Below are positions 1 to 8,926 of a DNA stretch of 17,701 bases, piece by piece (position 1 is the stretch's first letter; each line of letters begins with the position of its first letter). The notes under the pieces were generated by a model. That model saw only the letters and a program-made list of their open reading frames with translations, was not told the DNA's origin and made no database searches. The DNA is from Gymnopilus junonius (taxonomy: Eukaryota > Basidiomycota > Agaricomycetes > Agaricales > Galerinaceae). The DNA lies in NCBI GenBank assembly GCA_015501075.1, contig JADNYJ010000629.1:1-17701 (forward strand), written 5' to 3'. The position numbers and the translations under genes are program-made.

Positions 1-258
1 GCCCCAACAGTTTTTCCAAGAGTTGCCCAAAGAATTGCCTTAATAATTTCCTCAACAATTTCCTCAACAGTTGCCTCAAGAATTACCCCAACAGTTTCCT
101 CAAGAATACCCAACAGTTTCCTCAACAGTTGCCCCAAGAATTGCCTCAACAATTTCCTCAACAGTTTCTCCAAGAGTTGCCCCAAGAATTGCCTCAACAA
201 TTTCCTCAATAGTTGCCCCAAGAATTGCCTCAACAATTTCCTCAATAGTTTCCTCAAT
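1..258 (+). repeat. 11-13 bp minisatellite, forward-oriented block 1
   Basis: This is a tandem array of degenerate 11-13 nt units of the type caa-ca-gtttcct, caacagttgcccc and aagaattgcct. It begins before the window and ends in the left inverted-repeat arm. Units alternate between gtttcc, gttgcc and aatttcc versions. Unit lengths are not a constant multiple of three, so the Ser/Thr/Ile/Val/Gln/Pro-rich translations are repeat translation and not a protein. The same unit family returns inverted at 3330-3610 and forward at 3740-4390. Confidence 0.9.
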
Positions 259-390
259 AGTTCACTTCAGATTATCTATATTGTTATGTCTTTGTATCTA
301 GTTGGCTTTAATGTCTAGACAAATAATATTGAACAAAATTTTACATCTAATTAATGCTTATATATAATTAATATTAATATTTAATCTAAT

Positions 391-585
391 CTACTTTATC
401 CTATCTAATTATTTTATCTTATCTATATCTTACTGCTTATCTAATTGTATATCTCATCTGCTTATCTTATCTATTTATCTTATCTGTATCTTATATCTTA
501 TCTCATTATCTTATCTGTATCTTATATCTTATCTCATTATCTTATCTATATCTTATATCTTATCTTATTATCTATCAATTTAAAA
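391..585 (+). repeat. TATC-rich microsatellite with three 31-bp higher-order units
   Basis: The stretch is built from ttatc/tatct words. Inside it, a 31-nt higher-order unit is repeated three times nearly perfectly (480-510, 511-541, 542-572). The third unit differs by single substitutions. The matching stretch in the right arm (3055-3190) holds two such units, so copy number changed after the arms were duplicated. Confidence 0.85.
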
Positions 586-781
586 GCAGTAAAAGCTCAC
601 TATCTGCTCATCAAATATGTATTTTGTTATTTGCATGTTTTTTTTTCAGGGATTTTAGAAAGCTAAATGTATATTTGGTTTCTAGATATAATTACAAAGC
701 AGATAGAGTGCTTTTTATACCCAAAAGAGCTCTACAAGGGATGGATGCAGTTTTAAACATTTGGATGAGCCTCTAAAGTAC

Positions 782-1002
782 CATAGGTGTAAGTGTTATT
801 AATAGATTTTTCATCAACTAACAATTCTGTACTTTTAGTTAACTGTCTTCTTTAATTCTAATACAAATATAGATTCTATAGTTCAATACCAATCTATTGA
901 TACTACATATGTGTCTATTAAGCTAGTATAAGCTATGTAATAATTCAACAACTAGTATTACTATCATAGGCATGAGTGTTATTAATAGATTTCTCATCAA
1001 AC
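782..1002 (+). repeat. Pair of imperfect ~36-bp direct repeats inside the arm
   Basis: The segment starting cataggtgtaagtgttatta (from 782) recurs from 965 as cataggcatgagtgttatta. Both continue with aatagattt and a tcatcaa end. I count about four differences in 36 positions, all transitions. Both copies are mirrored in the right arm near 2620-2660 and 2810-2850. This may be an internal motif of the element, but no function can be assigned. Confidence 0.7.
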
Positions 1003-1208
1003 TTGTATTATTTTACTTCTGTTGCTTTTAATTTATTTGTTCCCTCAAGTCTGATGATATATATAGAATCTAGGGCTCAAACTGAACCTGCTGATATGTA
1101 CTTTGTTATAGTTTGGCCTCTGCATTGTAGAGAAAAATAGACATCGATATATGAGACTTTATTTGGGCTTGTATAATATCTACTCACAGTACTTCAGTAT
1201 GTTTCTGG

Positions 1209-2418
1209 CTGTATTTGATACACATGATCATTTATAATTTATTAGTATATATCACTAACCTTGTAGTTTAGAAGCAAACTAAAAACTACCTTTAACTTAC
1301 TAATATACTACTGCAATATAGTATAAAGGTAATCTGCTATACATTAGTCAGTGCAAATTTGATATTGCATCTGTACATTATACTTATTTTATTTTGTTTT
1401 TTTCACTTGCTATATGTTTGATATACTGTTTTATGGTTTTACTTAATGCTAGTTCACACATCTATTACTACTATAGATACTGAAATGCATAATCAAGTTA
1501 TCTATTGGCTAACCAATACTATATAGCCTGGTATGTAGTATACTTTTACTAGTAGTAGAGTTCTAATCAATACCAGTTTAGTCATATGTTTTATTCATTT
1601 AAGAAGAATACTGTAATTGTCATGTCAACATTTACCAGTTTATGATTTGCTTTACTCTAATGCACCTAGTAAAGTAATTAATTCTTATACATGGTATAGC
1701 ATTTGAGGAGTAATGTATTTTCTTTAGTACTATAAAGCATCTTCTCAATAGCTTGTATAGTTGATCTGCAGTAGTATAATATATTTCTCATTAAATAATA
1801 GCATTTGCAAGTAACATGTTCTATTTATCAAGAACTAATTTCAAGTCTTTCTACCATAGCTTTGGATTATAATATATATTATAGGCCTCTATTGAACCAC
1901 CATGGCCAAGTTATCATAATGCTCTCTTTTTCTGTCCAAACCTCTACTATATCTGAAAGCACTTGAAACTTACAAAACCTATTTAGCAAGACATCAATCA
2001 TGTACTGCTAAAGCTCTAAAGACAAATTCTATTTAAATAAAGTAGTATGAGTTTAATATAGTGACTAGCTTGGCCAAACCTAGTTAAACTAGACCAAGAG
2101 CCCTTAGCAAGAACTGGCTAGTACATTTTCACTTTATATATAGAGTCTGCATATCTATCTTCAATTATAGATCTTCTGATTATTCCCAGCTTTGAAATTT
2201 CTTCCATATATATTAGTATTCAAAAAGAACTATTATACACTTAAAGAACATCAAGACTATCCTGGTATGTACTTACCATCCAAAAGGTCAAGTAGGATAA
2301 ACCATGCATATACTAAAGATGAATATGAAATTATACCTCATATATAGAGATAGCTGCTTTATGTGAATTCTACAAAAGATAACAGCAGGAAAATATTAAT
2401 TATATCCTTTAGATGCAC
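1209..2418. other. AT-rich core between the inverted arms, no recognisable gene
   Basis: About 1.2 kb of unique, strongly AT-rich sequence lies between the two arms. It has many TpA steps and stops in all frames. No open frame longer than a few dozen codons, no transposase motif, no tRNA and no LTR could be recognised on either strand. It may be a decayed internal region of a mobile element or simply spacer. The high TpA content would fit mutational decay such as repeat-induced point mutation, but this was not quantified. Confidence 0.7.
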
Positions 2419-3397
2419 CCAGAAACATACTGAAGTACTGTGAATAGATATTGCAAAAGCCCAAATAGATCTCATATATCAATGTCTATTTTTCTCTACA
2501 ATGCAGAGGCCAAAGTATAACAAAGTACATATCAGCGGGTTCAGTTTGAGCTCTAGATTCTATATATATCATCAGACTTGAGGGAACAAATGAATTAAAA
2601 GCAACAGAAGTAAAATAATCCAAGTTTGATGAGAAATCTATTAATAACACTCATGCCTATGATAGTAATACTAGTTGTTGAATTATTACATAGCTTATAC
2701 TAGCTTAATAGACACATATGTAGTATCAATAGATTGGTATTGAACTATAGAATCTATATTTGTGTTAGAATTAAAGAAGACAGTTAACTAAAAGTACAGA
2801 ATTGTTAGTTGATGAAAAATCTATTAATAACACTTACACCTATGGTACTTTAGAGGCTCATCCAAATGTTTAAAACTGCATCCATCCCTTGTAGAGCTCT
2901 TTTGGGTATAAAAAGCACTCTATCTGCTTTGTAATTATATCTAGAAACCAAATATACATTTAGCTTTCTAAAATCCCTGAAAAAAAAACATGCAAATAAC
3001 AAAATACATATTTGATGAGCAGATAGTGAGCTTTTACTGCTTTTAAATTGATAGATAATGAGATAAGATATAAGATATAGATAAGATAATGAGATAAGAT
3101 ATAAGATACAGATAAGATAAATAGATAAGATAAGCAGATAAGATATACAATTAGATAAGCAGTGAGATATAGATAAGATAAAATAATTAGATAGGATAAA
3201 GTAGATTAGATTAAATATTAATATTAATTATATATAAGCATTAATTAGATGTAAAGTTTTGTCCAATATTATTTGTCTAGACATTAAAGCCAACTAGATA
3301 CAAAGACATAACAATATAGATAATCTGAAGTGAACTATTGAGGAAACTATTGAGGAAATTGTTGAGGCAATTCTTGGGGCAACTGTTGAGGAAATTG
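2419..3397 (-). repeat. Right arm of ~1 kb inverted repeat (foldback-like)
   Basis: This is the reverse complement of 197-1208. Differences seen by eye are mostly single-base, including attgat for atcgat, ttcatt for tttatt and cccgc for cctgc. There is also one fewer 31-bp TATC unit, which accounts for most of the length difference (979 against 1012 bp). The outer end passes into inverted minisatellite. Confidence 0.9.
3055..3190 (-). repeat. GATA-rich microsatellite of the right arm
   Basis: This is the mirror image of the TATC block of the left arm, read here as gataagata/agataatgagataag. It contains two 31-nt higher-order units where the left arm has three. Confidence 0.85.
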
Positions 3398-3610
3398 TTA
3401 GCAATTCTTGGGCAACTTGACTTGGTAATTCTTGAGGAAACTGTTGGGTAATTTTAGGCAATTTGGTTGGAGGCAACTCTTGGAAGAAAAACTGTTGGGG
3501 GGCAACTGTTGGAGGAAAATTTGGTTGAGGCAACTGTTGAGGGAAACTGTTGGAGAAATTGTTTAGACAACTATTAGAGAAATTGTTGAGAAAATTGTCT
3601 ATCCAATTGT
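3330..3610 (-). repeat. Minisatellite block 2, inverted orientation
   Basis: This is the same 11-13 nt unit family as 1-258 but on the opposite strand (aggaaattgttg, aggcaactgttg, aggcaattcttgg). Units become irregular after about 3540. The stretch can be read as a short Pro/Gln/Glu-rich open frame on the minus strand, but this is a by-product of the repeat. Confidence 0.85.
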
Positions 3611-3739
3611 TTGGAAAATTGTTTCTCAGAAAATCTTTAAAAAACTAATGAAAAACTCTGTCCTACATCTGTATTTGATAGATATTTGTTCTAAAGATAC
3701 TTGACTTGTTTACCAAATAATTGCTAAATCATTGCTAGT
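3611..3739. other. Short non-coding spacer between oppositely oriented minisatellite blocks
   Basis: About 130 bp of AT-rich sequence separates the inverted block 2 from the forward block 3. Nothing coding or structural is recognised in it. It marks the point where the minisatellite strand flips. Confidence 0.6.
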
Positions 3740-4390
3740 ACAATTGCCCTAAGAATTGCCCAAACAAAGAGTTGCCCAAAGAGTTGCCCAACAATTACCC
3801 TAACAATTGCATGAAGAGTTGCTTGAAGAGTTGCCCAAAGCATTGCTGGAAGAATTGCCCAACAATTGCCCTAACAATTTCCTAAACAATTGCTGGAAGA
3901 ATCACCCCAACAATTTAATTACCTGAAGAATTGCCCCAACAATTGCCAAAGAATTGCCAGAAGAATTGTGCCAACAATTGCCCAAAATTACCAGAAGAAT
4001 TGCCCCAACAATTGCCAAAGAATTGCCAAAGAATTGCCTGAAGAATTGCCAGAAGAATCCCCAACAATCACCAAAGAATTGCCAGAAGAATTGCCCCAAC
4101 AATTGCCCAACAATTGCCCAACAATCGCCAAAGAATCACCAGAAGAATTGCCCAACAATCGCCCAACAATCGCCAGAAGAATTGCCCCAACAATTGCCCC
4201 AACAATTGCCAGAAGAATCGCCCAACAATTGCCAAGAATTGCCTCAACAATTGCCAGAAGAGTTGCCAGAAGAGTTGCCAGGATGGTGTGACGTGACAGA
4301 AAATATTCATTTTAAACACAGGAAACAGTTGCCAGAAATTCTCTCAAAAGAAACAGTTTTACCCCAGGAAACTCTCCTAAAAACTGTTTC
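3740..4390 (+). repeat. 11-12 bp minisatellite, forward-oriented block 3 (CAATTGCC family)
   Basis: This is a dense tandem array of units such as caattgcccaa, gaattgccagaa and caatcgccaaa, mostly 11 or 12 nt long. Many units contain the palindrome CAATTG. After about 4290 the array decays into aaacagttgcc/gaaactctcc-like units. Several overlapping frames on both strands are open for 60-146 codons and read as QQLP, EELP, NNCP or RRIA repeats. They arise because a stop-free repeat with 11/12-nt units rotates through all frames, so I do not call a gene. Confidence 0.9.
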
Positions 4391-4394
4391 CTAG

Positions 4395-4442
4395 GGCCTC
4401 CAAGGCTAATAGTTCGACACGCAAAAATTAGCCTTAGAGGCC
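4395..4442. other. 16-bp stem / 16-nt loop hairpin
   Basis: The left stem is 4395-4410 (GGCCTCCAAGGCTAAT) and the right stem 4427-4442 (ATTAGCCTTAGAGGCC), complementary with one mismatch. The loop is 4411-4426. It lies exactly in the gap between the minisatellite and the start of LINE copy A. The loop contains ttcgacac. It could be a terminus of an unrecognised element or a transcribed structure. No function is shown. Confidence 0.75.
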
Positions 4443-4465
4443 CCCCAAAAGGGTGTCCTGAAGTG

Positions 4466-6293
4466 CTCCGATACCACTCTGCTCTCTTACGTTGATGATG
4501 GCACCCTCATTGTGCAGTCAAAGACCCTCGATGCCAACTGCATAGCCCTGAAAAGGTCCTATGCAGTGATTTTCGAACTCTTCACAAAGTTCGCCCTTGC
4601 TCTTGAACATGACAAAATGGAGTTATTCCATTTTGATCGTTCTCACTCAGAGTTCAATCCATCCATGGATCTAGGGTACGCTCCCTACACCCGGGACAGA
4701 CGTCTGACGCCCAAGCCGTTCTGGCGGTACTTGGGTTTCTTCTTTGACCGGAAACTGACATTCCACGAGCATGTCTGGTACTATTCTACCAAGTCCTTCA
4801 CCACCGTTAAGGCGATGAGGATGCTTGGTAACTCATCTAAGGGGCTTACGCCCATGCAAAAGCGTCTGCTTTACAGGTCGTGTGTGTTGCCTATTGCAAC
4901 ATACGGCCTCCGACTGTGGTTCTTCCAGGGTGCTAAGTGCCAGGGGACCATCAAACTTCTGACCAGCATGCAACGCCATGCTGCGCTCTGGATTACTGGT
5001 GCATTCCGCACCTCCCCAATGGGAGGGATCGAGGCCCTTGCTGGCCTGGTCCCTATCAATTTAGTCTTGAAACGTGCTGCTGCAGTAGGTGTTCTGCATA
5101 TGGCGGCCCTTTTGGACACTCATCCGGTGCGCTCCCTTCTGAGTGCGCCCTTTTCCAAAGGAGTGACTCCTCACCCTTGCTCTGCTGCTTTTATGACTGC
5201 CCCGCAACGCGCTAAGGTGCGGGGTACTGTGATGGATGTTGATGACACACTCCATGTAGTCAGCGAGCCTCTGGAGCCATTTGCCCCAGAGGCTCGTCCC
5301 GGCGGGCGATTCCTTGAGTTACATCACGGAATTCGCTTTGATATCACTCCGGCACCCAAGGATAAGGTTGGGCTTCAGCGCGAATGGTTAGACCGCTTCT
5401 GGGAAGCTTCGAAGCAGGAACCGTCCACCCTGGTTTGTGTTGGTGATGGTAGTCGCCCCACTGACCAGAACAAGCAAGCTATTGCAGCTTCACTTGTGTT
5501 TCACCAAGGAGCTGAGGTGCACGCATCTCGCTACACGGCCGGGAGTGCTCTTGCAGAAGATGCTGAGCTTTACTCCCTTCATACTGCAATTGTCCGGGCT
5601 TGCGCCATGGACAACTGTGACTACATTGTTATCTTGTCGGACTCCACCAAGGCTTTGGGGAGTCTGCTCGATGCTTCCGTGCATTCTGGCCAGGGTCATT
5701 CCTTGGCTGTGATTCGCGCCCTTACAGAGTGGTGGACCAGAGGTCCTGGCCGCCACATCTCTCTTCATCACGTCCCATCTTCTTTGAAGTGGGGCATACA
5801 CCACCAAGCTCATCTCATGGCGACTGAGCTTTCTGTAGCAGTGGGGCCTAACACGCCTCACTCACTTGCATCGTTGTGCAAAGCAGTGGACGATAATCCG
5901 GGGGAAGGCTGGCAAGAGTTGTTCCAGCAACCTTCGTATTCAGGGTGACAATTTTTGCCACTCACCGACCTTGACGGGGGTCGACTCGAACCACGGGCCA
6001 AACGAGGTGGTCCCTGGCTTCAAGCTGCGGGCGGCGACTTGACTCTGTTTACAAGGGTCACTCGTGCCATCACCAACCATGCTCCCATTGGGGAGTATTA
6101 CTCTCGATTCAACATCCCCGAATCCACCAGTTGTGAGTGCGGCTTCCATACCCAAACCCATGACCACTTATTCCAGACGTGTCCCCAGCACGACCATCAC
6201 GACTATCCAGTTCGTCTGGATCAGCTCGTCTCCTTTTTGAAGGCTAACCCCATGGCATTCGCCTTCAACCGCCCCCCTCGGGGTGTCGGATAA
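4466..6293 (+). pseudogene. LINE copy A, ORF2 3' half: RT C-terminus, RNase H, zinc finger
   Basis: This is the C-terminal half of the ORF2 polyprotein of an RNase H-bearing LINE (I/Tad-like group by domain order). The frame is open from the fragment's left edge. The RT active-site YVDD is encoded at 4488-4499, only about seven codons in, so the copy is 5'-truncated in the RT palm. The thumb/connection follows, with LGFFFDRKLTF and YRSCVLPIATYGLRLW. An RNase H domain lies at about 5420-5850, with candidate acidic residues in VGDGSRP (5443-5463), AEDAELY and ILSDSTKAL. The last catalytic position, usually Asp in an ADxLA context, appears as QAHLMA. A TGA at 5946-5948 interrupts the frame; copy C has AGA there. 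The same frame then resumes and ends at TAA 6291-6293, and it includes a C-terminal CxCx7Hx6C zinc finger (SCECGFHTQTHDHLFQTC). There is no functional start; the piece is a dead remnant. Confidence 0.88.
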
Positions 6294-6768
6294 CTTGGTT
6301 GGGCAAGACAGGTGCTGTACCTGCTGGCTGGATTCGGCGGTTTGGGGTGCGCTCAGAACAGAGTCCTAATACTTGGCAGGCTTTGGCTTTGCTGGGTTGA
6401 GGGTGGGGGTCTGGGTTCTGGAGCTTCGGCGCTATCAACAGACAAGTGTGGCCCCCTGCTTCGGCGACCCGAAATGGTCTGCCTTCAGTGGCTAACACAG
6501 TATGCGCACATCCTGGGCTGTCGGGTTTGGTTGGCGGGCCCCCTTCTGGTGCCCCTCCATTACTTTGTTGGACCCCTCCCTTCGGTCGGGGCATCAACGA
6601 GAGTACGGGCCCACTGTTTTGTGGTCCTAAGTTGGCCCGCGAGAGCCAGTCTCGCACTAGGCGTAGTTTAACAGTAGATTACTTGGGTGTATGTATATCT
6701 GTGACCAGACTGCTTTCGCGCACCGGTATATAAATCTTTGATTTAAAAAAAGAAAAAAAAAAAAAAAG
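6294..6768 (+). mobile_element. LINE copy A 3'UTR and poly(A) tail
   Basis: The non-coding 3' end of the LINE follows the ORF2 stop. It is about 450 bp and GC-rich, with tandem-looking runs of cccttcggtcggggc-type sequence. It closes with tatataaatctttgattt and an A-rich tail from 6745 to 6768 that is interrupted by G. The same 3'UTR, lacking the last roughly 73 bases, recurs at about 12640-13036 in copy C. The frames open on both strands here are not conserved as protein and are not called. Confidence 0.85.
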
Positions 6769-7555
6769 AGGGCCGCCATGCGCAGAACACCTACTGCGGC
6801 AGCACGTTTCAAGACTAAATTGATAGGGACCAGGCCAGCAAGGGCCTCGATCCCTCCCATTGGGGAGGTGCGGAATGCACCAGTAATCCAGAGTGCAGCA
6901 TGGCATTGCATGCTGGTCAGAAGTTTGATGGTCCCCTGGCACTTAGCGCCCTGGAAGAACCACAGTCGGAGGCCGTATGTTGCAATAGGCAACACACATG
7001 ACCTGTAAAGCAGATGCTTTTGCATGGGCGTAAGCCCCTTAGATGAGTTACCAAGCATCCTCATCGCCTTAACGGTGGTGAAGGACTTGGTAGAATAGTA
7101 CCGGACATGCTCGTGGAATGTCAGTTTCCGGTCAAAGAAGAAACCCAAGTACCGCCAGAATGGCTTGGGCGTCAGACGTCTGTCCCGGGTGTAGGGAGCA
7201 TACCCTAGATCCATGGATGGATTGAACTCTGAGTGAGAACGATCAAAATGGAATAACTCCATTTTGTCGTGTTCAAGAGCGAGGGCGAACTTTGTGAAGA
7301 GTTCGAAAATCACTGCATAGGACCTTTTCAGGGCTATGCAGTTGGCATCGAGGGTCTTTGACTGCACAATGAGGGTGCCATCATCAACGTAAGAGAGCAG
7401 AGTGGTATCGGAGACTGACACATTCTGCATGAAAAGCTTCAGCACTGGTGCGAGGAAGAGTGCCAAGAGAACCGGGGACAAAGCAGAGCCTGCCCCACCC
7501 CGACATCAGCTTGTCAGGGGTCAGATTGAAAACCGTTCCAGGCATAAGATGTGGA
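6769..7555 (-). pseudogene. LINE fragment B1: RT palm/thumb (minus strand)
   Basis: Read on the minus strand, this fragment begins near 7555 with an RT segment (SYAWNGF) and continues through a GxGxxALSPVL-type motif. YVDD is at about 7390. It ends at 6769, where the copy-A sequence is equivalent to 5110. The conserved G-Q-G-S-A-L-S-P region is damaged: relative to the pattern of the family there is a one-base loss near 7490 and a stop a few codons before it. Compared with copy A, the overlapping 645 bp are nearly identical but inverted. At its right side the RT is joined directly to an endonuclease N-terminus (7556 on), so the region normally between them is missing. Apparent open frames that run into the A/T tract at 6745-6768 are artefacts of the junction. 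Confidence 0.85.
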
Positions 7556-7705
7556 AAGACGGGGCATGCCTTATCTCACGCCAAGGTGGCTCTTGCAAGA
7601 AAATAACATCAAAGAATCCTTTAGACGGTCTAGTAGTACATCGATATGCCCATAATTCTGGTTACAATTGTACGAAATGATTCTAATGTCCTCCTTTCTT
7701 CTCAT
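7556..7705 (-). pseudogene. LINE fragment B2: ORF2 start, endonuclease N-terminus
   Basis: ORF2 starts at ATG 7705-7703 on the minus strand, overlapping the ORF1 stop by one base. The first residues (ISYNCNQNYGHIDVLLDRLK) match the beginning of an AP-type (EEP-fold) LINE endonuclease. A one-base frameshift follows, at about 7610. In the next frame the sequence reads FDVIFLQEPPWREIRHAPS, which carries the catalytic Glu of the QEPPW motif. The domain stops near 7556, where it meets RT fragment B1. It therefore encodes about 50 residues of a domain that normally exceeds 200. The missing C-terminal part is represented nearby by fragment D. Confidence 0.82.
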
Positions 7706-7707
7706 TA
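7703..7707 (-). promoter_or_regulatory. TAATG stop-start overlap between LINE ORF1 and ORF2
   Basis: On the minus strand the ORF1 stop TAA (7707-7705) and the ORF2 start ATG (7705-7703) share one base. A UAAUG junction of this type is known to support termination-reinitiation of ORF2 in some LINEs, for example silkworm SART1. Its use here is inferred from the arrangement, and the following frame is a plausible endonuclease start. Confidence 0.6.
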
Positions 7708-8253
7708 TCGAGCTAGGGGAGGGACGTTAGACGTCAAGGGCCGGAGTGTGCATCTATCACGTACCTCGCGGTATTTGGCAACGATCCAATTGTGATCGAA
7801 GCGGTGTTCCCAGAACTTGCAATTGCGTCCTGTGGCAGGGTGCTCGCCCTGGCAATTGGGGCAGCAGGCCTTGTGGGGGCATGGTTCACCAGCTGGAGTG
7901 GGGTGGCACATACCATCCGAATCCGGCGGAGGCTGGTTGCAGCAAGGCGCGAGAGCGCGATGCTCATCAGTGGCGTGAGGCCCGCCACACCATGCGCAAC
8001 GGCGCTGGTGGGCCCTACAATCCTTCGTGAGATGACCCCAGCGCTCACACATGGGGACACCTCGTCGAGCAGCAGCTGGCTTTACATAAAGCAGCTCATC
8101 CTTGTAGCGAAAAGCTTTGTTGATAAGCGTCTTCGCGGTTCGTCCAGTCTGGGAGTCCCAGATCTCAAAGTAGCAGTCGAACTTGGAGCTCTTTGCTGAT
8201 TGACGTACAAGGCGTGCATGCCCCGCAAAAGGAATGCCCGAGAAGAGAGGGCC
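7705..8253 (-). pseudogene. LINE fragment B2: ORF1 C-terminus with zinc knuckles
   Basis: This is the C-terminal part of the Gag-like LINE ORF1, an RNA-binding protein needed for RNP assembly. The LINE sequence starts at 8253 (GPLFSGIPFAGHARLVRQ), which matches the copy E segment at 17580-17701. It ends at TAA 7707-7705. Cys/His clusters are visible in order: MCERWGHLTKDC at about 8050, where the first Cys of a canonical CX2C knuckle seems absent; CAWCGGPHATDEH; and CPNCQGEHPATGRNC. A conserved-looking FWEHRFDHNWI tail follows. The open frame extends upstream of 8253 to 8340, but those codons belong to the antisense of fragment D and are not part of ORF1. Confidence 0.85.
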
Positions 8254-8926
8254 CCTGGGCTCCGGCCTCGCGTTCTGACCTATGTTTCGATGAGGCTGAA
8301 CCCCTGGCGCCCTGCCATGCGACGTGATCTTATAGATCATTGTGACATCATGGTGGTTTCCCTGTTCACTGGGGACACCATTGTTAACTTACTGAATGTG
8401 TATTCTGATGACAAGCACACAGCTATCGACTTGCTCACTGAGCAGGCCGACCTTCTCCCAATGTTTCATTACATGGGGGGTGACTTCAACTGTCATTCAA
8501 ATAAGTGGGACCCTGGTGTCCTGCATCATCAAACGACAGCCAATGACCTGCTGAACATGGCAGCTATGCTAGGACTGATGCTTTCTCTCCCAGTCAATCC
8601 GGGTCCAACTCACATCCCTGGAAACCCATCTTTACGAGAGTCGGTCATCGACCTCATATTCGTTCAACCTACCGAGGAGTTGTCTGCAGGCACTCGGCGA
8701 GGGGAACTGTGGCGTGGGCCATCAGACCATGTTCCACTGGCTTGTTCTATTTCTGTCACTCCGGCGGCAGCAACTGTTCCGATGCACTCACTGCCACCGG
8801 ATCAATTGGATGACTTCTTGTTGTCCATCATTGAGAAGCTCAAGGGCATTGATCCCTTGGAGCCGATCATCTCTCCGGATCAGGTGGAGGCTGTGTCTTC
8901 GGATGTGGCTTCTGCCTTCTCGGATC
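8254..8926 (+). pseudogene. LINE fragment D: endonuclease C-terminal half
   Basis: From about 8257 the plus strand encodes the second half of an AP-type LINE endonuclease. Visible motifs are RPRVLTYVS, LLNVYSDD, GGDFNCHSNKWDP (DxN motif, Asp at 8482), SVIDLIFV and GPSDHVPL (the catalytic SDH at 8722-8730). The frame is open over this stretch, so the domain is well preserved. It is cut at both ends. On the left, inverted ORF1 begins at 8253. On the right, inverted copia RT begins at about 8927. The open frame continues to 8985 only by reading antisense copia. Start codons upstream (8200) lie in antisense ORF1 and are not real. Confidence 0.85.

Larger units (their letters stand above)
197..1208 (+). 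repeat. Left arm of ~1 kb inverted repeat (foldback-like)
   Basis: Read as the reverse complement, this arm matches 2419-3397 over its whole length, with only scattered substitutions where I compared line by line (roughly 97 % identity by eye). The inner end is sharp: gtttctgg at 1201-1208 pairs with ccagaaac at 2419-2426, and similarity then stops. The outer end merges into the minisatellite. From outside in, the arm holds minisatellite units, an AT-rich stretch, a TATC-rich microsatellite (391-585) and a complex AT-rich segment. No plausible coding region is seen. The arrangement recalls foldback transposons, whose long terminal inverted repeats contain tandem repeats; that assignment is inference. 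Confidence 0.9.

Noticed and set aside
445..666. 73-codon Tyr/Ile/Leu-rich open frame resembling a membrane peptide
   Set aside because: It lies in the TATC microsatellite, and its composition follows from the repeat.
1..3610. CRISPR array or telomere repeats
   Set aside because: Units are directly adjacent and degenerate with no unique spacers, and no TTAGGG-type telomere motif is present.
3890..4394. Overlapping open frames of 60-146 codons (QQLP/EELP/RRIA-rich) on both strands
   Set aside because: They are translations of the 11-12 bp minisatellite, open in several frames at once with no start context or conserved pattern.
4395..4442. Helitron 3' terminus
   Set aside because: The hairpin has a 16-nt loop and no CTRR end shortly after it; the only CTAG is upstream of the stem. 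Helitron hairpins are short with tiny loops.
6294..6671. Open frames on both strands in the LINE 3'UTR
   Set aside because: The matching region of copy C (12640-13036) does not preserve the frames, so they are chance frames in GC-rich non-coding sequence.
8788..8926. Extension of the copia RT frame past 8927 on the minus strand
   Set aside because: After LHQRQ the frame reads the antisense of LINE fragment D; the residues no longer look like copia.
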